A DNA stretch of 64,000 nucleotides from Rhodopseudomonas palustris (GTDB lineage: Bacteria > Pseudomonadota > Alphaproteobacteria > Rhizobiales > Xanthobacteraceae), in the NCBI RefSeq assembly GCF_003031265.1, contig NZ_CP019966.1, positions 5,176,501 to 5,240,500 of the forward strand, read 5' to 3'. Numbering within the stretch: the stretch's first letter is position 1; each line of letters begins with the position of its first letter. The position numbers were made by a program, and so were the translations under genes. The notes below the pieces were generated by a model that was not told the DNA's origin, did not search any database, and was given only the letters and a program-made list of their open reading frames with translations. Positions 54,200 through 63,693 of this stretch are shown piece after piece.

Positions 54200-55417
54200 T
54201 CATCTCCGTCGTCGCCGCACCATGATCAGCGCTGCAGCGGCGAGCTGCAGCGCGATGCAGCCGGCGAAGGGCAGCGTGTAGCTGCCCGATGCATCGCGCA
54301 GCAGGCCGATGACACCGGGGCCGAACGCATAGGTGACCTGGTTGATCGCGGTGTTGAGCGCCACCAGGATACCGAACGACGACGCCGGGAATTCGCGCTG
54401 GATGATCAGCGCCGGCAAGGTGATCAGATTGCCGACCGAGAAGCCGAACAGCGCGCAGGCAACCAACAAGAGCGTCGCATCCCGGGTCGAGATGAGCACA
54501 CCCAACGCCACCGCCTGGCTGGCGAACGACAGCGCCGAGACCAGACGCTGATTGAGGCGGTCGATCACCACCGACAGCGACACCCGGCCAACCACCGCCA
54601 TCGCGGTCAGCAGCGACGTCGCCACCGCGGCACGCTCCCGTCCGATCAGCGGATCGAGATAGGCGATCAGGTGGACGATGAACCCGACCTGCGCGAACAG
54701 CACCAGCGAAAACGCGATGGTGGCGGTCAGAAAACCGAGGTCGCGTAGCGCACCGCTGCGGATCGCGCCGGAGGACAGCGCCCGCGGCGCGGTGGCCGCA
54801 GCCACAGCATTGGCGAGATGCGGCGGCGGCGCGACCACGATCGCGACCAGCGGCATCAGCAGCACCACCGCGGCGATCGCCGCCGCCGTAGTCGCCCCGG
54901 TGAAGCCGAGCGCGCCGATCAGCGCTACCAGCAGCGGCACGCCGGCGATGCCGCCGAAGCTGGCGCCGTTCAGCGCTAGGCTGATCGCCATGCCGCGGCG
55001 CTGGTCGAACCACAGGCCGAGCGTGTTCGTAATTGCGCCGAGACTGGTGCCGGCCCACCCGACCGCGAGGATCGCATCCACCGCGTAGAGCTGCCACGGC
55101 GCGTCGATGCGGCCGAGCAGCACCGTGCCGAGTGCCATCGCCGCAATGCCACCGAGCAGGCAGGCGCGCGCGCCGATGGCGCGGATCACATCGCCGACGA
55201 ACGCCACCAGCAGTGCACCGGCGAGATAGAAGAAGGTGGTGGCAGTCGCGATCTGCGACGATGGCCAGCCATGAAGTCGGGACAATTCGGCGAGGTACAC
55301 GCTCTGGCCGTAGAAGCCGAGCCCCCAGCCGAAGGTGGCGACGATGAAGCACACCGCGACGATCCGCCAACCGTGATAGCGGAACGAGGTCTCGTCGGGA
55401 GCGGGAGCGGTCACCAT
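54200..55417 (-). CDS. MFS transporter
   Basis: 405 residues, 12 predicted helices. Opens with FRYHGWRIVAVCFIVATFGWGLGFYGQSVYLAELSRLHGWPSSQIATATTFFYLAGALLVAFVGDVIRAIGAR, the pattern of monocarboxylate/oxalate-formate-type MFS proteins. Motif A equivalent LWFDQRRGMAISLALNGASFGGI and the mid-loop DRLNQR are visible. Substrate unknown. Follows another MFS gene on the same strand (86 bp). Confidence 0.87.
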   Translation of the reverse strand: MVTAPAPDETSFRYHGWRIVAVCFIVATFGWGLGFYGQSVYLAELSRLHGWPSSQIATATTFFYLAGALLVAFVGDVIRAIGARACLLGGIAAMALGTVLLGRIDAPWQLYAVDAILAVGWAGTSLGAITNTLGLWFDQRRGMAISLALNGASFGGIAGVPLLVALIGALGFTGATTAAAIAAVVLLMPLVAIVVAPPPHLANAVAAATAPRALSSGAIRSGALRDLGFLTATIAFSLVLFAQVGFIVHLIAYLDPLIGRERAAVATSLLTAMAVVGRVSLSVVIDRLNQRLVSALSFASQAVALGVLISTRDATLLLVACALFGFSVGNLITLPALIIQREFPASSFGILVALNTAINQVTYAFGPGVIGLLRDASGSYTLPFAGCIALQLAAAALIMVRRRRR

Positions 55418-55503
55418 CGGCGGCGGCGAGCGCGGCCGGTCGCACGCGACGGCATTGCTTCACTCCCTGTCCCGGCTCGAGGCCGGACGTGTTGTTGCGC
55501 GGC

Positions 55504-56751
55504 TCAGACGCCGCGATCGGATAGTTCGGTGGCGGCGTCAGCCACCCGTTTCCGGACTTTCGACCAGCCGGTGATCGCCAGCACGATCAGGCCGAGCAGC
55601 ACCGGCGGGAACACCGCGAGATTCACGGTGGTCCAGCCGTAGTTCGCCAGCAGCTGGCCGGACGAGAACGAGCCGAGCGCCATCAGGCCGAAGATGATGA
55701 AGTCGTTGAACGCCTGGACCTTGTTCTTCTCGCTCGGCTGATGCGTCTCGAGCACTAGCGCCGAGGCGCCGACGAACGCCAGATTCCATCCGACGCCGAT
55801 CACGAACAGCGTCGCCCAGAAGTGCGGGGCGGTGACGCCGAGCAGGCCGATCGACGCACCAAGCGCTTCCAGGATCAGGCCGGCAGCGACCACGCGCGGC
55901 GCGCCGAATTTGGCGATCAGCGAGCCGGTAACGAAGCTCGGCGCATACATCGCCACGATGTGCCACTGCAGGCCGAAATTGGAATCACCGACACTCAGGC
56001 CGCACATCTGCATCGCCAGCGGTGCCGAGGTCATCACCAGATTCATCATCGGATAGGCGATGGCGCCGCACAGCGCCGCGGCGATGAAGCGCGGCTGCCG
56101 CACGATCTCCAGCAGCGGCCGGCCACCGGCCTGCTCGGCGGGCTTCGGCTTGGGTGCATCGACGCCCCACAGCACCGCCATCGCGATCAGCGCGATCGCC
56201 GCCTGCACCACATAGGAGAATGCGAACAGAAAAGGCTGCCAGACATCCATGGTCCACTGCACGAGCTGTGGACCGAGCACGCCGGCGAACACGCCGCCGG
56301 CCATCACCCACGACACCGCCTTCGGGCGATAGGCGGCGCTGGCACCATCGGCGGCGGCGAACCGATAAGACTGCGACACGGCGGCGTACAGCCCGCCGAT
56401 GAACGTCGCGATGCAGAACAGCAGGAACGAGCCGTACAGGATGGCGACAGCACCGAGCACGCCGGTGAGCGCGCCGCAGCCGGTGCCGATCATGAACGAA
56501 ACGCGGCGACCGTAAACCCGCGCGATCCAACCGGTCGGCAGCGTGCCGGCGGCAAGGCCCAGCACGTACATCGACAGCGGCACGGTCGCGAGCGACATCT
56601 CCGGCGCGAGCTGCGCGCCGATGATCGAGCCGGTCGCGAAAATCACCGCGGCGTTGGCGCCGGTCAGCGCCTGGGCCGCGACCAGCCGCACCACGTTGGA
56701 ACGGGCACGGGCATCGTCTTCGACGATGTCGTTGGCCGTCGCATCGACCAT
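55504..56751 (-). CDS. MFS transporter
   Basis: 415 residues, 12 predicted helices. PLSMYVLGLAAGTLPTGWIARVYGRRVSFMIGTGCGALTGVLGAVAILYGSF is the motif-A region (GRR). Middle loop carries DAPKPKPAEQAGGRPLLEIVRQPRFIAA. Related to small-molecule exporters/importers of the DHA type; substrate unknown. Start ATG 56751 with AGGAG eleven bases upstream; GTG 56772 is less likely because it sits inside the Shine-Dalgarno region. Confidence 0.86.
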   Translation of the reverse strand: MVDATANDIVEDDARARSNVVRLVAAQALTGANAAVIFATGSIIGAQLAPEMSLATVPLSMYVLGLAAGTLPTGWIARVYGRRVSFMIGTGCGALTGVLGAVAILYGSFLLFCIATFIGGLYAAVSQSYRFAAADGASAAYRPKAVSWVMAGGVFAGVLGPQLVQWTMDVWQPFLFAFSYVVQAAIALIAMAVLWGVDAPKPKPAEQAGGRPLLEIVRQPRFIAAALCGAIAYPMMNLVMTSAPLAMQMCGLSVGDSNFGLQWHIVAMYAPSFVTGSLIAKFGAPRVVAAGLILEALGASIGLLGVTAPHFWATLFVIGVGWNLAFVGASALVLETHQPSEKNKVQAFNDFIIFGLMALGSFSSGQLLANYGWTTVNLAVFPPVLLGLIVLAITGWSKVRKRVADAATELSDRGV

Positions 56752-56826
56752 CGGCAGGGATTCTCCTCGCACCGGTCGACAACGGCCGGCGATTGCGCGC
56801 GCATCATAGGGCCGGGCGGGGCGTGA

Positions 56827-57543
56827 TCAACCCGCCGCGCCGCCGGCTGCCGCATGGCCCTCCGCCGGTTTCGCCCGTACGAATACCAGGATCAGGTTGT
56901 TGGCCGGCATCTCGACGATCTCGCTCAGCGCCAGACCGGCGCCGGCCGCGAGCTTTTTCAGATCCGCAACATCGCGGACACCCCATTCCGGATTGGCGTC
57001 GCGCAGGCTGGTGTCGAACACCGCATTGCTGAGCGCGGTGTGCTTGCCGTCCTGCTTGAACGGTCCATACAGCACCAGCATGCCGTCCTGGCGCAGCAGC
57101 CGTCCGGCGCCGGCCAGCAGCCCTTCGGCGACGCGCCACGGCGCGATGTGAACGACGTTGGCACAGAACATCGCCAGCAGCTGACCGGGCGCCGCGCCGT
57201 CGGCCGGTGCCACCGACCAGGCGGGATCGGCCAGGTCGATCCGCTGCGGCGGCCGCAGATTTGGCAGCGCCGCTTGGGCGCGCCAGGCGGCGATGCTCTT
57301 GAGGTGCTGGTCGTTGACGTCGCTCGGCCACCACATGATGTCCGGATGCTCGCGCGCCAGCGCTGCGATGTGCTGGCCGGTGCCACTGCCGGCTTCGAGC
57401 ACGTCGCCCTGCCGCCCGGCGAGCAGCCGGGCCAGCACGGCGCGGATCGGCGCATCGTTGCGATGGAACGCGGCGGCGTCGAGCCGGCCGTCGGGTTCGA
57501 CCCGCCGTCCGTCCTTGCCGAACTCCACCACGAACTCCGCCAT
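56827..57543 (-). CDS. DUF938 SAM-dependent methyltransferase
   Basis: 238 residues. RDDAAFHRNDAPIRAVLARLL-type entry, then the SAM-binding motif VLEAGSGTGQHIAALAREHPDIMWWPSD; AMFCANVVHIAPWRVAEGLLAGAGRLLRQDGMLVLYGPFKQDGKHTALSNAVFDTSLRDANPEWGVRDV is the DUF938 core. Probably a small-molecule methyltransferase; substrate unknown. AGGTGG lies seven bases before the ATG at 57543. Confidence 0.88.
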   Translation of the reverse strand: MAEFVVEFGKDGRRVEPDGRLDAAAFHRNDAPIRAVLARLLAGRQGDVLEAGSGTGQHIAALAREHPDIMWWPSDVNDQHLKSIAAWRAQAALPNLRPPQRIDLADPAWSVAPADGAAPGQLLAMFCANVVHIAPWRVAEGLLAGAGRLLRQDGMLVLYGPFKQDGKHTALSNAVFDTSLRDANPEWGVRDVADLKKLAAGAGLALSEIVEMPANNLILVFVRAKPAEGHAAAGGAAG

Positions 57544-57985
57544 CGCCACCTGCCGCATCCACTATCGTGCGAGGTGTACAGACCCGGCTGTTACACGCAA
57601 GTCACAGCTCGTCACAATCCGACCATGATTGCACCTGTTCGCCGCCATGGGCGAATTGACTCGCCAATTCCGCGACTTCTAATGGCGATGACGGTTCCCG
57701 AGAGGGATGAAAAGGGAATACGGTGCGGACGCAGACACTTTCGCGTTCTAGGCCGTAGCTGTTCCCGCAACTGTAAGCGGATCGTCTTTCGTCGGATGCC
57801 ACTGGGAACCTCGGTCCTGGGAAGGCGACGGAAGATCAACTGCGAGCCAGGAGACCTGCCGTCATTCGTGGTCACACGCGAAGTTGCCGGCCGGGAATTG
57901 CAGGCATTGTCTTCACCGCTTTCAAAAGCTCGGTGAGACATCGTTCGCTGTGACGTGCCACAGACGTCAGCCGAGGTTGAACCTT
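57544..57985. other. Divergent intergenic region with cobalamin riboswitch
   Basis: 442 bp between the DUF938 gene and btuB; the riboswitch occupies 57689-57866. No other gene is seen. Confidence 0.6.
57689..57866 (+). ncRNA. Cobalamin riboswitch
   Basis: The element has the class features in order: GATGAAAAGGGAATACGGTGCG (57704-57725), CTGTTCCCGCAACTGTAAGCGG (57760-57781), GCCACTGGGAACC, CTGGGAAGGCGACGG, and the B12 box GAGCCAGGAGACCTGCC (57844-57860), an exact consensus match. About 120 bp separate it from the btuB ATG. Binding of adenosylcobalamin should repress btuB. Confidence 0.95.
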
Positions 57986-60007
57986 ATGCAATCCCGACCC
58001 GCCGCGCCGCGGCCGTGCTCCGCACTTTCACGCGCGCTTCTCGCCTCCACCATTCTGGTGCCCGCGCTTTCGCTCACCACGCCTGCCGCCGCGCAGGACG
58101 TGCTGCCCGAGATCGTGGTCAGCGCCACCGCCACCGAAACGCCGCGCGAGCAGGTGGCCAGCTCGGTGACCGTGATCACCGCGGACGATCTCGCCCGCTA
58201 TCAGCAGCGTACCGCCGCCGAGGCGCTCAGCATGGTGCCCGGCCTCAATGTGGTGCGCACCGGCGGCCCCGGTGGCTCGACCTCGATCTTCATGCGCGGC
58301 ACCAACTCCAACCACGTCAAGGTGCTGATCGACGGCATCGACGCCGGCGATCCGAGCAAGCCGAACGGCGCTTATGATTTCGCCAATCTGCTGACCTCCG
58401 ATATCGAACGGATCGAAGTGCTGCGCGGCCCGCAGAGCGGCCTGTACGGCTCGGACGCGATCGGCGGCGTGATCTCCGTCGTCACCAAGCGCGGCAGCGG
58501 GCCTGCCAAGCTGACCGGCTCGATCGAAGGCGGCTCGTTCGGCACCTTCAACCAGACCGCGCGCGCCGCCGGCTCGCAGGACAATTTCGACTACGCCTTC
58601 AACGTCGCGCATTACCGCACGACCAGCCTGCCAGTGACGCCGCTCGATCTGCTGGCGCCGGGCCAGCAGCGCAACAACGACAACTACGACAACCTGACCT
58701 ATTCGACCCGGCTCGGTGTCCGTGCCAGCGACGAGCTCACCTTCAACTACGTCGCTCGCTACACCGACGCTCACAAAGGGTTCACCGGCGACGATTATTC
58801 GAACTATCCAAATTCTTTCCCAGCATCGCTGCAGAGCACTATGGCAAGCCGCGATTTCCTAACCCGCAGCGAAGCGGTGTGGTCGCCACTCGGCAACTTC
58901 ACCAGCACGTTCGGGGTCAGCTACAGCAACCAATGGAACCGCACGTTCGATCCCAATCCGAATTTCACTACCAACCTCATCACCGGTACCGTCGGGATCT
59001 CGCCGCCAAGCTCGTACACCGGTGAACGCACCAAGTTCGACTGGAAGGGCGTTCTCGACGTCGGCTACGGGCAGAAACTGGTGGTCGGCACCGAACGCCA
59101 GGACGAGACGATCCGCACCAACTCGATGGGCGACTACGACTTCGCCGGCAACTACCAGCAGAAGACGCTCCACGCTCGCACCGGCAACACCGCAGGATTC
59201 GTCGAACTGCAGTCGGAGTTCACCAAGAACTTCTTCCTGGTCTCCAACGTGCGCTACGACGACAACGACAGCTTCGGCGGACATTCGACCTGGCGTGTCG
59301 CGCCGGTGTTCATCGTGCCGACCCTCGAGACTCGGCTGAAGGCGACCTACGGCACCGGCTTCAAGGCGCCGACGCTGATCCAGCTCTACGTCAACAATCC
59401 AGCCTATGCCACAGTCGGCAACCCGGCGCTGAAGCCGGAGACTAGCAAGGGCTACGACGTCGGCTTCGAGCAGCCGCTGTTCGCCAACCGCGTCGTTTTC
59501 GGTTCGACGTACTTCAACAACGAGATCAACGACCTGATCAACTCGACCGGTTACGACGTCACGCTCGGTGGCTACAGCTACAAGAACATCGGCATGGCGC
59601 GCACCTCGGGCGTCGAGTCGTTCGTGTCGTGGCAGGCGACCGAGACGCTGCGCTTCCGCGTCGACCACACCTATACGCACGCCATCGACCAGACCACCGA
59701 CCAGAAGCTGCGGCGGCGTCCCGACAACAAGGTGACGATGGCGGCGATCTGGAATCCGGTCGAGCGCGCGACGGTGTCGGCGACCGTGCTCTACACCAGC
59801 TCGTGGGTCGACTACGACCGGTTCGGCACCACGCTGCTCGACGCGCCGTCGTTCACCACCGTGAACCTGGCGGCGAGCTATGAGGTCGATCCGCACGTCA
59901 CCGTGTTCGGCCGCATCGACAACCTGTTCGACAAAAAATACGAGGTGCCGGTCGGCTTCCTGCAGCCCGGATTCGGCGCTTTCGCGGGCGTCCGCGTCAC
60001 CAACTAG
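57986..60007 (+). CDS. btuB: BtuB-type TonB-dependent cobalamin receptor
   Basis: 673 residues. Signal peptide (about 1-34, ...TPAAA/QDVLPEIVVSAT); plug domain 35-160 with REQVASSVTVITADDLARYQQRTAAEALSMVPGLNVV and the RGTNSNHVKVLIDGIDAGDPS and RIEVLRGPQSGLYGSDAIGGVISVVTKRG motifs; then a 22-strand barrel ending GAFAGVRVTN. The outer-membrane barrel imports a cobalamin using TonB energy. The cobalamin riboswitch upstream fixes the ligand. The ATG at 57986 follows GAGG. No btuCD or btuF lies beside it in the window. Confidence 0.95.
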   Translation: MQSRPAAPRPCSALSRALLASTILVPALSLTTPAAAQDVLPEIVVSATATETPREQVASSVTVITADDLARYQQRTAAEALSMVPGLNVVRTGGPGGSTSIFMRGTNSNHVKVLIDGIDAGDPSKPNGAYDFANLLTSDIERIEVLRGPQSGLYGSDAIGGVISVVTKRGSGPAKLTGSIEGGSFGTFNQTARAAGSQDNFDYAFNVAHYRTTSLPVTPLDLLAPGQQRNNDNYDNLTYSTRLGVRASDELTFNYVARYTDAHKGFTGDDYSNYPNSFPASLQSTMASRDFLTRSEAVWSPLGNFTSTFGVSYSNQWNRTFDPNPNFTTNLITGTVGISPPSSYTGERTKFDWKGVLDVGYGQKLVVGTERQDETIRTNSMGDYDFAGNYQQKTLHARTGNTAGFVELQSEFTKNFFLVSNVRYDDNDSFGGHSTWRVAPVFIVPTLETRLKATYGTGFKAPTLIQLYVNNPAYATVGNPALKPETSKGYDVGFEQPLFANRVVFGSTYFNNEINDLINSTGYDVTLGGYSYKNIGMARTSGVESFVSWQATETLRFRVDHTYTHAIDQTTDQKLRRRPDNKVTMAAIWNPVERATVSATVLYTSSWVDYDRFGTTLLDAPSFTTVNLAASYEVDPHVTVFGRIDNLFDKKYEVPVGFLQPGFGAFAGVRVTN

Positions 60008-60093
60008 CGATCATCGTGTTCCGCCGCCGCACAAGTCGGCGGCGGACGCCCTGTTCCCGGCACACGGGCTCATGCGCGAAACCAATGTCGAAG

Positions 60094-60131
60094 AGCCTCC
60101 GAATGCCGAAAGGCTGTTCGGAGGCTTTTTT
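60094..60131 (+). terminator. Rho-independent terminator after btuB
   Basis: AGCCTCCGAA (60094-60103), loop, TTCGGAGGCT (60117-60126), then TTTTT. Confidence 0.9.
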
Positions 60132-60178
60132 CGTGCTATCACGCCGCCTCCCGAATTGAATGCAATTGAACTGGAAGA

Positions 60179-60466
60179 ATGACGAACGACGACGATCACC
60201 GCGCTGGCAGCGCCGCTGAAGGCGACGGCGGCAAGACCGAACGCGACGCCGCAGCGAAAGCGGTCCTGGACAACATGGCGCGCCTGCGCGCCCTGCGGCT
60301 CGCCCGCGAAGCTGCGATGCCGCAATCGGCGACATCGAGCAAGACCAAGCGAACCAGAACGGCGGCCTCCCCCACCAAGCGAGGCACCAAGAAGGTCGAA
60401 GACGACAAGCCGCGCCCCTTGTCGGAATGGCTGGCCGATCAACAGAGCTCAGGTCGGCGAACCTGA
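60179..60466 (+). CDS. Small hypothetical charged protein
   Basis: 95 residues. Acidic start (TNDDDHRAGSAAEGDGG), a central amphipathic helix (NMARLRALRLAREAAM) and a basic, Lys/Thr-rich tail. Probably cytoplasmic; nothing links it to a known family. The Shine-Dalgarno GGAAG is very close to the ATG. It follows the btuB terminator by about 50 bp, so it needs its own promoter. Confidence 0.5.
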   Translation: MTNDDDHRAGSAAEGDGGKTERDAAAKAVLDNMARLRALRLAREAAMPQSATSSKTKRTRTAASPTKRGTKKVEDDKPRPLSEWLADQQSSGRRT

Positions 60467-60638
60467 TCGCGACGCAAAGCATCGCACTGCGGCATTGCAC
60501 GATGCGAAAATTGCGTGCGGGCTGTGACGAACCAGTCTAATCTTGGATCGTCGTCGCAGTTGAACTGAGCTGACAACAACGCTGGCCGCGTGTGCGCCTT
60601 CGGACCACCCGCGCCGGCCATTACGGAACCGAGAGCCA

Positions 60639-60833
60639 ATGATCGGCTTCCTACGCAAGCGGTCCAAGGCCGCTGCTCCCAAACGCGACAAGAAATCCGG
60701 CAATAGCGAGGGGAAAGGCGAAGCCAAGCCCACGCCGCCGAATCCCGCGCCTGCCCCGGACGACGATCTGTACGAGACCGGCGACATCTGCGGGCCGTCC
60801 CGCGATCGCGACGACTATACCAAGGATCTGTAA
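60639..60833 (+). CDS. Small hypothetical protein
   Basis: 64 residues: basic N-terminal third (MIGFLRKRSKAAAPKRDKKSGN), Pro-rich middle, acidic C-terminal third ending DDDLYETGDICGPSRDRDDYTKDL. The charge asymmetry and composition resemble other small alphaproteobacterial proteins, but no family is recognised. Short, so moderate doubt remains. Confidence 0.45.
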   Translation: MIGFLRKRSKAAAPKRDKKSGNSEGKGEAKPTPPNPAPAPDDDLYETGDICGPSRDRDDYTKDL

Positions 60834-60862
60834 CAGGCAGGCGCCGCGCACGAGTCGGCGCA

Positions 60863-62119
60863 TCAAGCTTCTTGCCCAAATCCTTGATCGATCCGCGCCA
60901 GCGCCGCCGCATCGAGCAGATGATCGCCCCAGCCTTTGGCCGCCAGCGCTGCGGCGCGACTTGGCTGGGCGAGCAGGATCAGAGCCGTTGCGGCCAGCGG
61001 CACGACGCTTAACCAATCTTGCCGCACGGGGGTCAGCTCCTCGGCACTGCCCGCATAAGGCGACTGCCGCAGCATCAGTCGCGCGCACTCCCGCATCACG
61101 TCACGCCGCGTGCCACCACCCAGCGCGCAGCCGAGCAGCGCTTGCATGCCGAGATGGCTGCGAACACCATCCCGCGGCGGCACGGCCGCCGGCGGATGCT
61201 CGCCCAGCGACAGGCGCAGCAACAGATCGACGAGGTCGAGCCCCGCAAGCTGCGCGCTCATCGGCTCGACCAACCGCGGATTGCAATCGATATAGAGCGG
61301 CCGCGCATCGTTCACCGGCCGGATCAGATCGAACGACAGCGCGCCGTGCCAGCCGAGGGTTGCGCCGATCGTGGTGACGTCTTGACGAATGTCGTCGCTC
61401 CGCACGCTGAGCTTACGTGCCGGTCCGCCGCCCGCCCCTGATGCGACCTGTCGATAGGCGTGCAGCGCCAGCAGTGCGCCGCGATCGAACACCGCCTGGG
61501 CATGCTCGATCCGGCCCTCAACGAAGTCCTGCACCAACACCTCGCCGGCAAAACCATCGGCTGCGACCAGCTCACGCACCGCCTGATCGAGCGTCGCTTG
61601 ATCGATCACCCGCCAGACACCGCGGCTGGCGGTGCCGACCGAGGTCTTGATCACGCAGGGAGGGCGAGCGGCCTCGCGCAGTTCGGCCTCCGAGGTCACG
61701 ATCCGGGTCGGCGGCTGCGGCAGACCGAGCGATTCCAACAACCGGCTGAAGCCGGCCTTGGTCACCGCGGTGCGGTAGCCCCCATACGACGGCAGTGCCA
61801 CGCCGGTCAGCGCTGTGATGCGATCGAGAGCGCGGGCGAACACCAGGCCTTGCTCGTGAATCGGCAACAGCACATCGAACCGGCGCGCCGCCAGCAGCTC
61901 CGTTACATAATCGAGATAGCCGGCGGGATCGCGGCGCAGCGGCGGGCAGCGATGCACCGCCCGCACGAAGCGCGAGAACCTGCCGAGACATAGCGGTGCC
62001 GGATCGCAGATTTCGACGTGATGTCCGGCGAGGCCGAGCACGGTGATCGCCTGGCGCGCCGAGGTGCTGCCGCCCTCGGACAACAGCACACGCAGCCGGC
62101 GATTTGCGGGAGCAATCAT
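60863..62119 (-). CDS. ATP-grasp enzyme
   Basis: 418 residues. RLRVLLSEGGSTSARQAITVLGLAGHHVEICDPAP is a pre-ATP-grasp nucleotide-binding-like fold; the ATP-grasp core contains VTKAGFSRLLESLGLPQPP, RPPCVIKTSVGTASRGVWRV, GEVLVQDFVEGRIEHAQAVFDRGALLALHAYRQVASGAGGGPARKLSV and LYIDCNPRLVEPM (the Asp/Asn/Glu metal ligands). Similar proteins ligate carboxylates to amines or thiols. Start at 62119 is by composition; its Shine-Dalgarno is weak. Divergent from a LivK-type binding protein. Confidence 0.85.
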   Translation of the reverse strand: MIAPANRRLRVLLSEGGSTSARQAITVLGLAGHHVEICDPAPLCLGRFSRFVRAVHRCPPLRRDPAGYLDYVTELLAARRFDVLLPIHEQGLVFARALDRITALTGVALPSYGGYRTAVTKAGFSRLLESLGLPQPPTRIVTSEAELREAARPPCVIKTSVGTASRGVWRVIDQATLDQAVRELVAADGFAGEVLVQDFVEGRIEHAQAVFDRGALLALHAYRQVASGAGGGPARKLSVRSDDIRQDVTTIGATLGWHGALSFDLIRPVNDARPLYIDCNPRLVEPMSAQLAGLDLVDLLLRLSLGEHPPAAVPPRDGVRSHLGMQALLGCALGGGTRRDVMRECARLMLRQSPYAGSAEELTPVRQDWLSVVPLAATALILLAQPSRAAALAAKGWGDHLLDAAALARIDQGFGQEA

Positions 62120-62354
62120 CGCGTTGCACTGATACTCCCTGATCCCATCGGGCGGACAGTCTAGCAGCACTTAGTCCGCTTCACGAAATTTGTGCAGATG
62201 CGTGCGGCCTGCGCCGCTACGTCACCACGTAATTCAATTGAACCGCGGCGGTTCTCGTGAGACCGTAAGCAAGATCGCACCGCAAACAACAAGCTCGGGC
62301 GATCGACCTTCAGCCCGCACCGCAGAGTGCGGCTTTCAACGAGAGGAAACACAT

Positions 62355-63575
62355 TTGTCCATTCGCACCTCGCTCCTCCTGGCCAGCGCCGTCGCGCTCG
62401 CTGCAGCTCAGCCTGCTTTCGCCCAGAAGCAATACGGCCCCGGCGTCACCGACACCGAGATCAAGATCGGCCAGACCATGCCGTATAGCGGCCCGGCCTC
62501 GGCCTACGGCGTGCAAGGACAAGTCCAGAGCGCCTACTACGCGATGATCAATGCCAAAGGCGGGGTCAACGGCCGCAAGATCAATTTGATCAGCCTCGAC
62601 GACGCCTACTCGCCGCCCAAGACGGTCGAGCAAACCCGCAAGCTGGTCGAGCAGGAAGAAGTGCTGGCGATCGTCGGCACCGTCGGCACACCGACCAATT
62701 CGGCTACTCAGAAATATCTCAACGCCAAGAAGGTGCCGCAGATCTTCATCTCGACCGGCGCGGCGAAGTGGGACGATCCGAAGAACTTTCCTTGGACCAC
62801 GCAGCTCTACCCGCCCTATCAGATGGAGGGCATGATCTTCGCCAAGTACCTGCTGAAGAACAAACCCGACGCCAAGCTCGGCGTGTTCTCGCAGAACGAC
62901 GACGCCGGCAAGGACTACGTCAAGGGCCTCAAGGACGGGCTCGGCGACAAGGCCAAGACCATGATCGTCAAGGAGGTCACCTACGAGGTCACCGACCCGA
63001 CCGTCGACTCGCAGATCGTCGCACTGAAGGCGTCCGGCGCCGATACGCTGTTCACGATGGCAACGCCGAAGTTCGGCGCGCAGGCGATCCGCAAGGTGCA
63101 TGAACTGAACTGGAAGCCGCTGAACTTCGTCGTCAGCGTCGCCAGCTCGATCAAGGGTGTTCTCGAGCCGGCCGGCAGCGAAGCTTCCACCGGACTGCTG
63201 ACCGCTCTTGCGATGAAGACCCCGACCGATCCGCGGTTCGAGAACGACGCCGACGTCAAGGAATTCAAGGAATTCCTCGCCAAGTCGTTTCCGAAGGGCG
63301 ACATCGCCGACAGCAGCGTCGTGATCGGCTACATCTCGGCCTACATGACGGTGAAGACGCTGGAAGCCTGCGGCGACAATCTCACCCGCGACAACCTGCT
63401 GAAGCAGGCCACCAACATCAAGCCGACCGCGGCGCCGTTGCTGCTGCCGGGCATCAAGATCTCGACCCGTCCGGACCGCTACGCGCCCTACACCCAGATG
63501 CAGATCGCGCGGTTCGACGGCAAGAGCTGGGTGCCGGAAGGCGAAGTGTTCAACACCGACGCGGCGAGCCAGTAA
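62355..63575 (+). CDS. livK: Branched-chain-amino-acid-type ABC substrate-binding protein
   Basis: 406 residues with a signal peptide (1-24, cleavage PAFA/QKQYG). VTDTEIKIGQTMPYSGPASAYGVQGQVQSAYYAMINAKGGVNGRKINLISLDDAYSPPKTVEQTRKLVEQEEVLAIVGTVGTPTNSATQKYLNAKKVPQIFISTGAAKW is the LivK/receptor-ligand-binding pattern. The ligand may be a branched-chain or aromatic acid rather than leucine. Start is TTG at 62355 with AGAGGA eight bases upstream; no ATG fits. A terminator follows at 63608. No Liv permease genes follow. Confidence 0.88.
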   Translation: MSIRTSLLLASAVALAAAQPAFAQKQYGPGVTDTEIKIGQTMPYSGPASAYGVQGQVQSAYYAMINAKGGVNGRKINLISLDDAYSPPKTVEQTRKLVEQEEVLAIVGTVGTPTNSATQKYLNAKKVPQIFISTGAAKWDDPKNFPWTTQLYPPYQMEGMIFAKYLLKNKPDAKLGVFSQNDDAGKDYVKGLKDGLGDKAKTMIVKEVTYEVTDPTVDSQIVALKASGADTLFTMATPKFGAQAIRKVHELNWKPLNFVVSVASSIKGVLEPAGSEASTGLLTALAMKTPTDPRFENDADVKEFKEFLAKSFPKGDIADSSVVIGYISAYMTVKTLEACGDNLTRDNLLKQATNIKPTAAPLLLPGIKISTRPDRYAPYTQMQIARFDGKSWVPEGEVFNTDAASQ

Positions 63576-63607
63576 GGCTCAGCAGCCCCAACGCATCAAA
63601 CGACGTC

Positions 63608-63634
63608 ATGGCCGGGCTCGTCCCGGCCATTTCC
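63608..63634 (+). terminator. Rho-independent terminator after the LivK-type gene
   Basis: ATGGCCGGG (63608-63616), loop, CCCGGCCAT (63622-63630), then TTTCC. Short T-run. Confidence 0.65.
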
Positions 63635-63693
63635 ATTTTCGGATCATCTGAAGGTGGTGAAGGCGCCGAAACTCGGCACGCCAGAGAGCGAAC

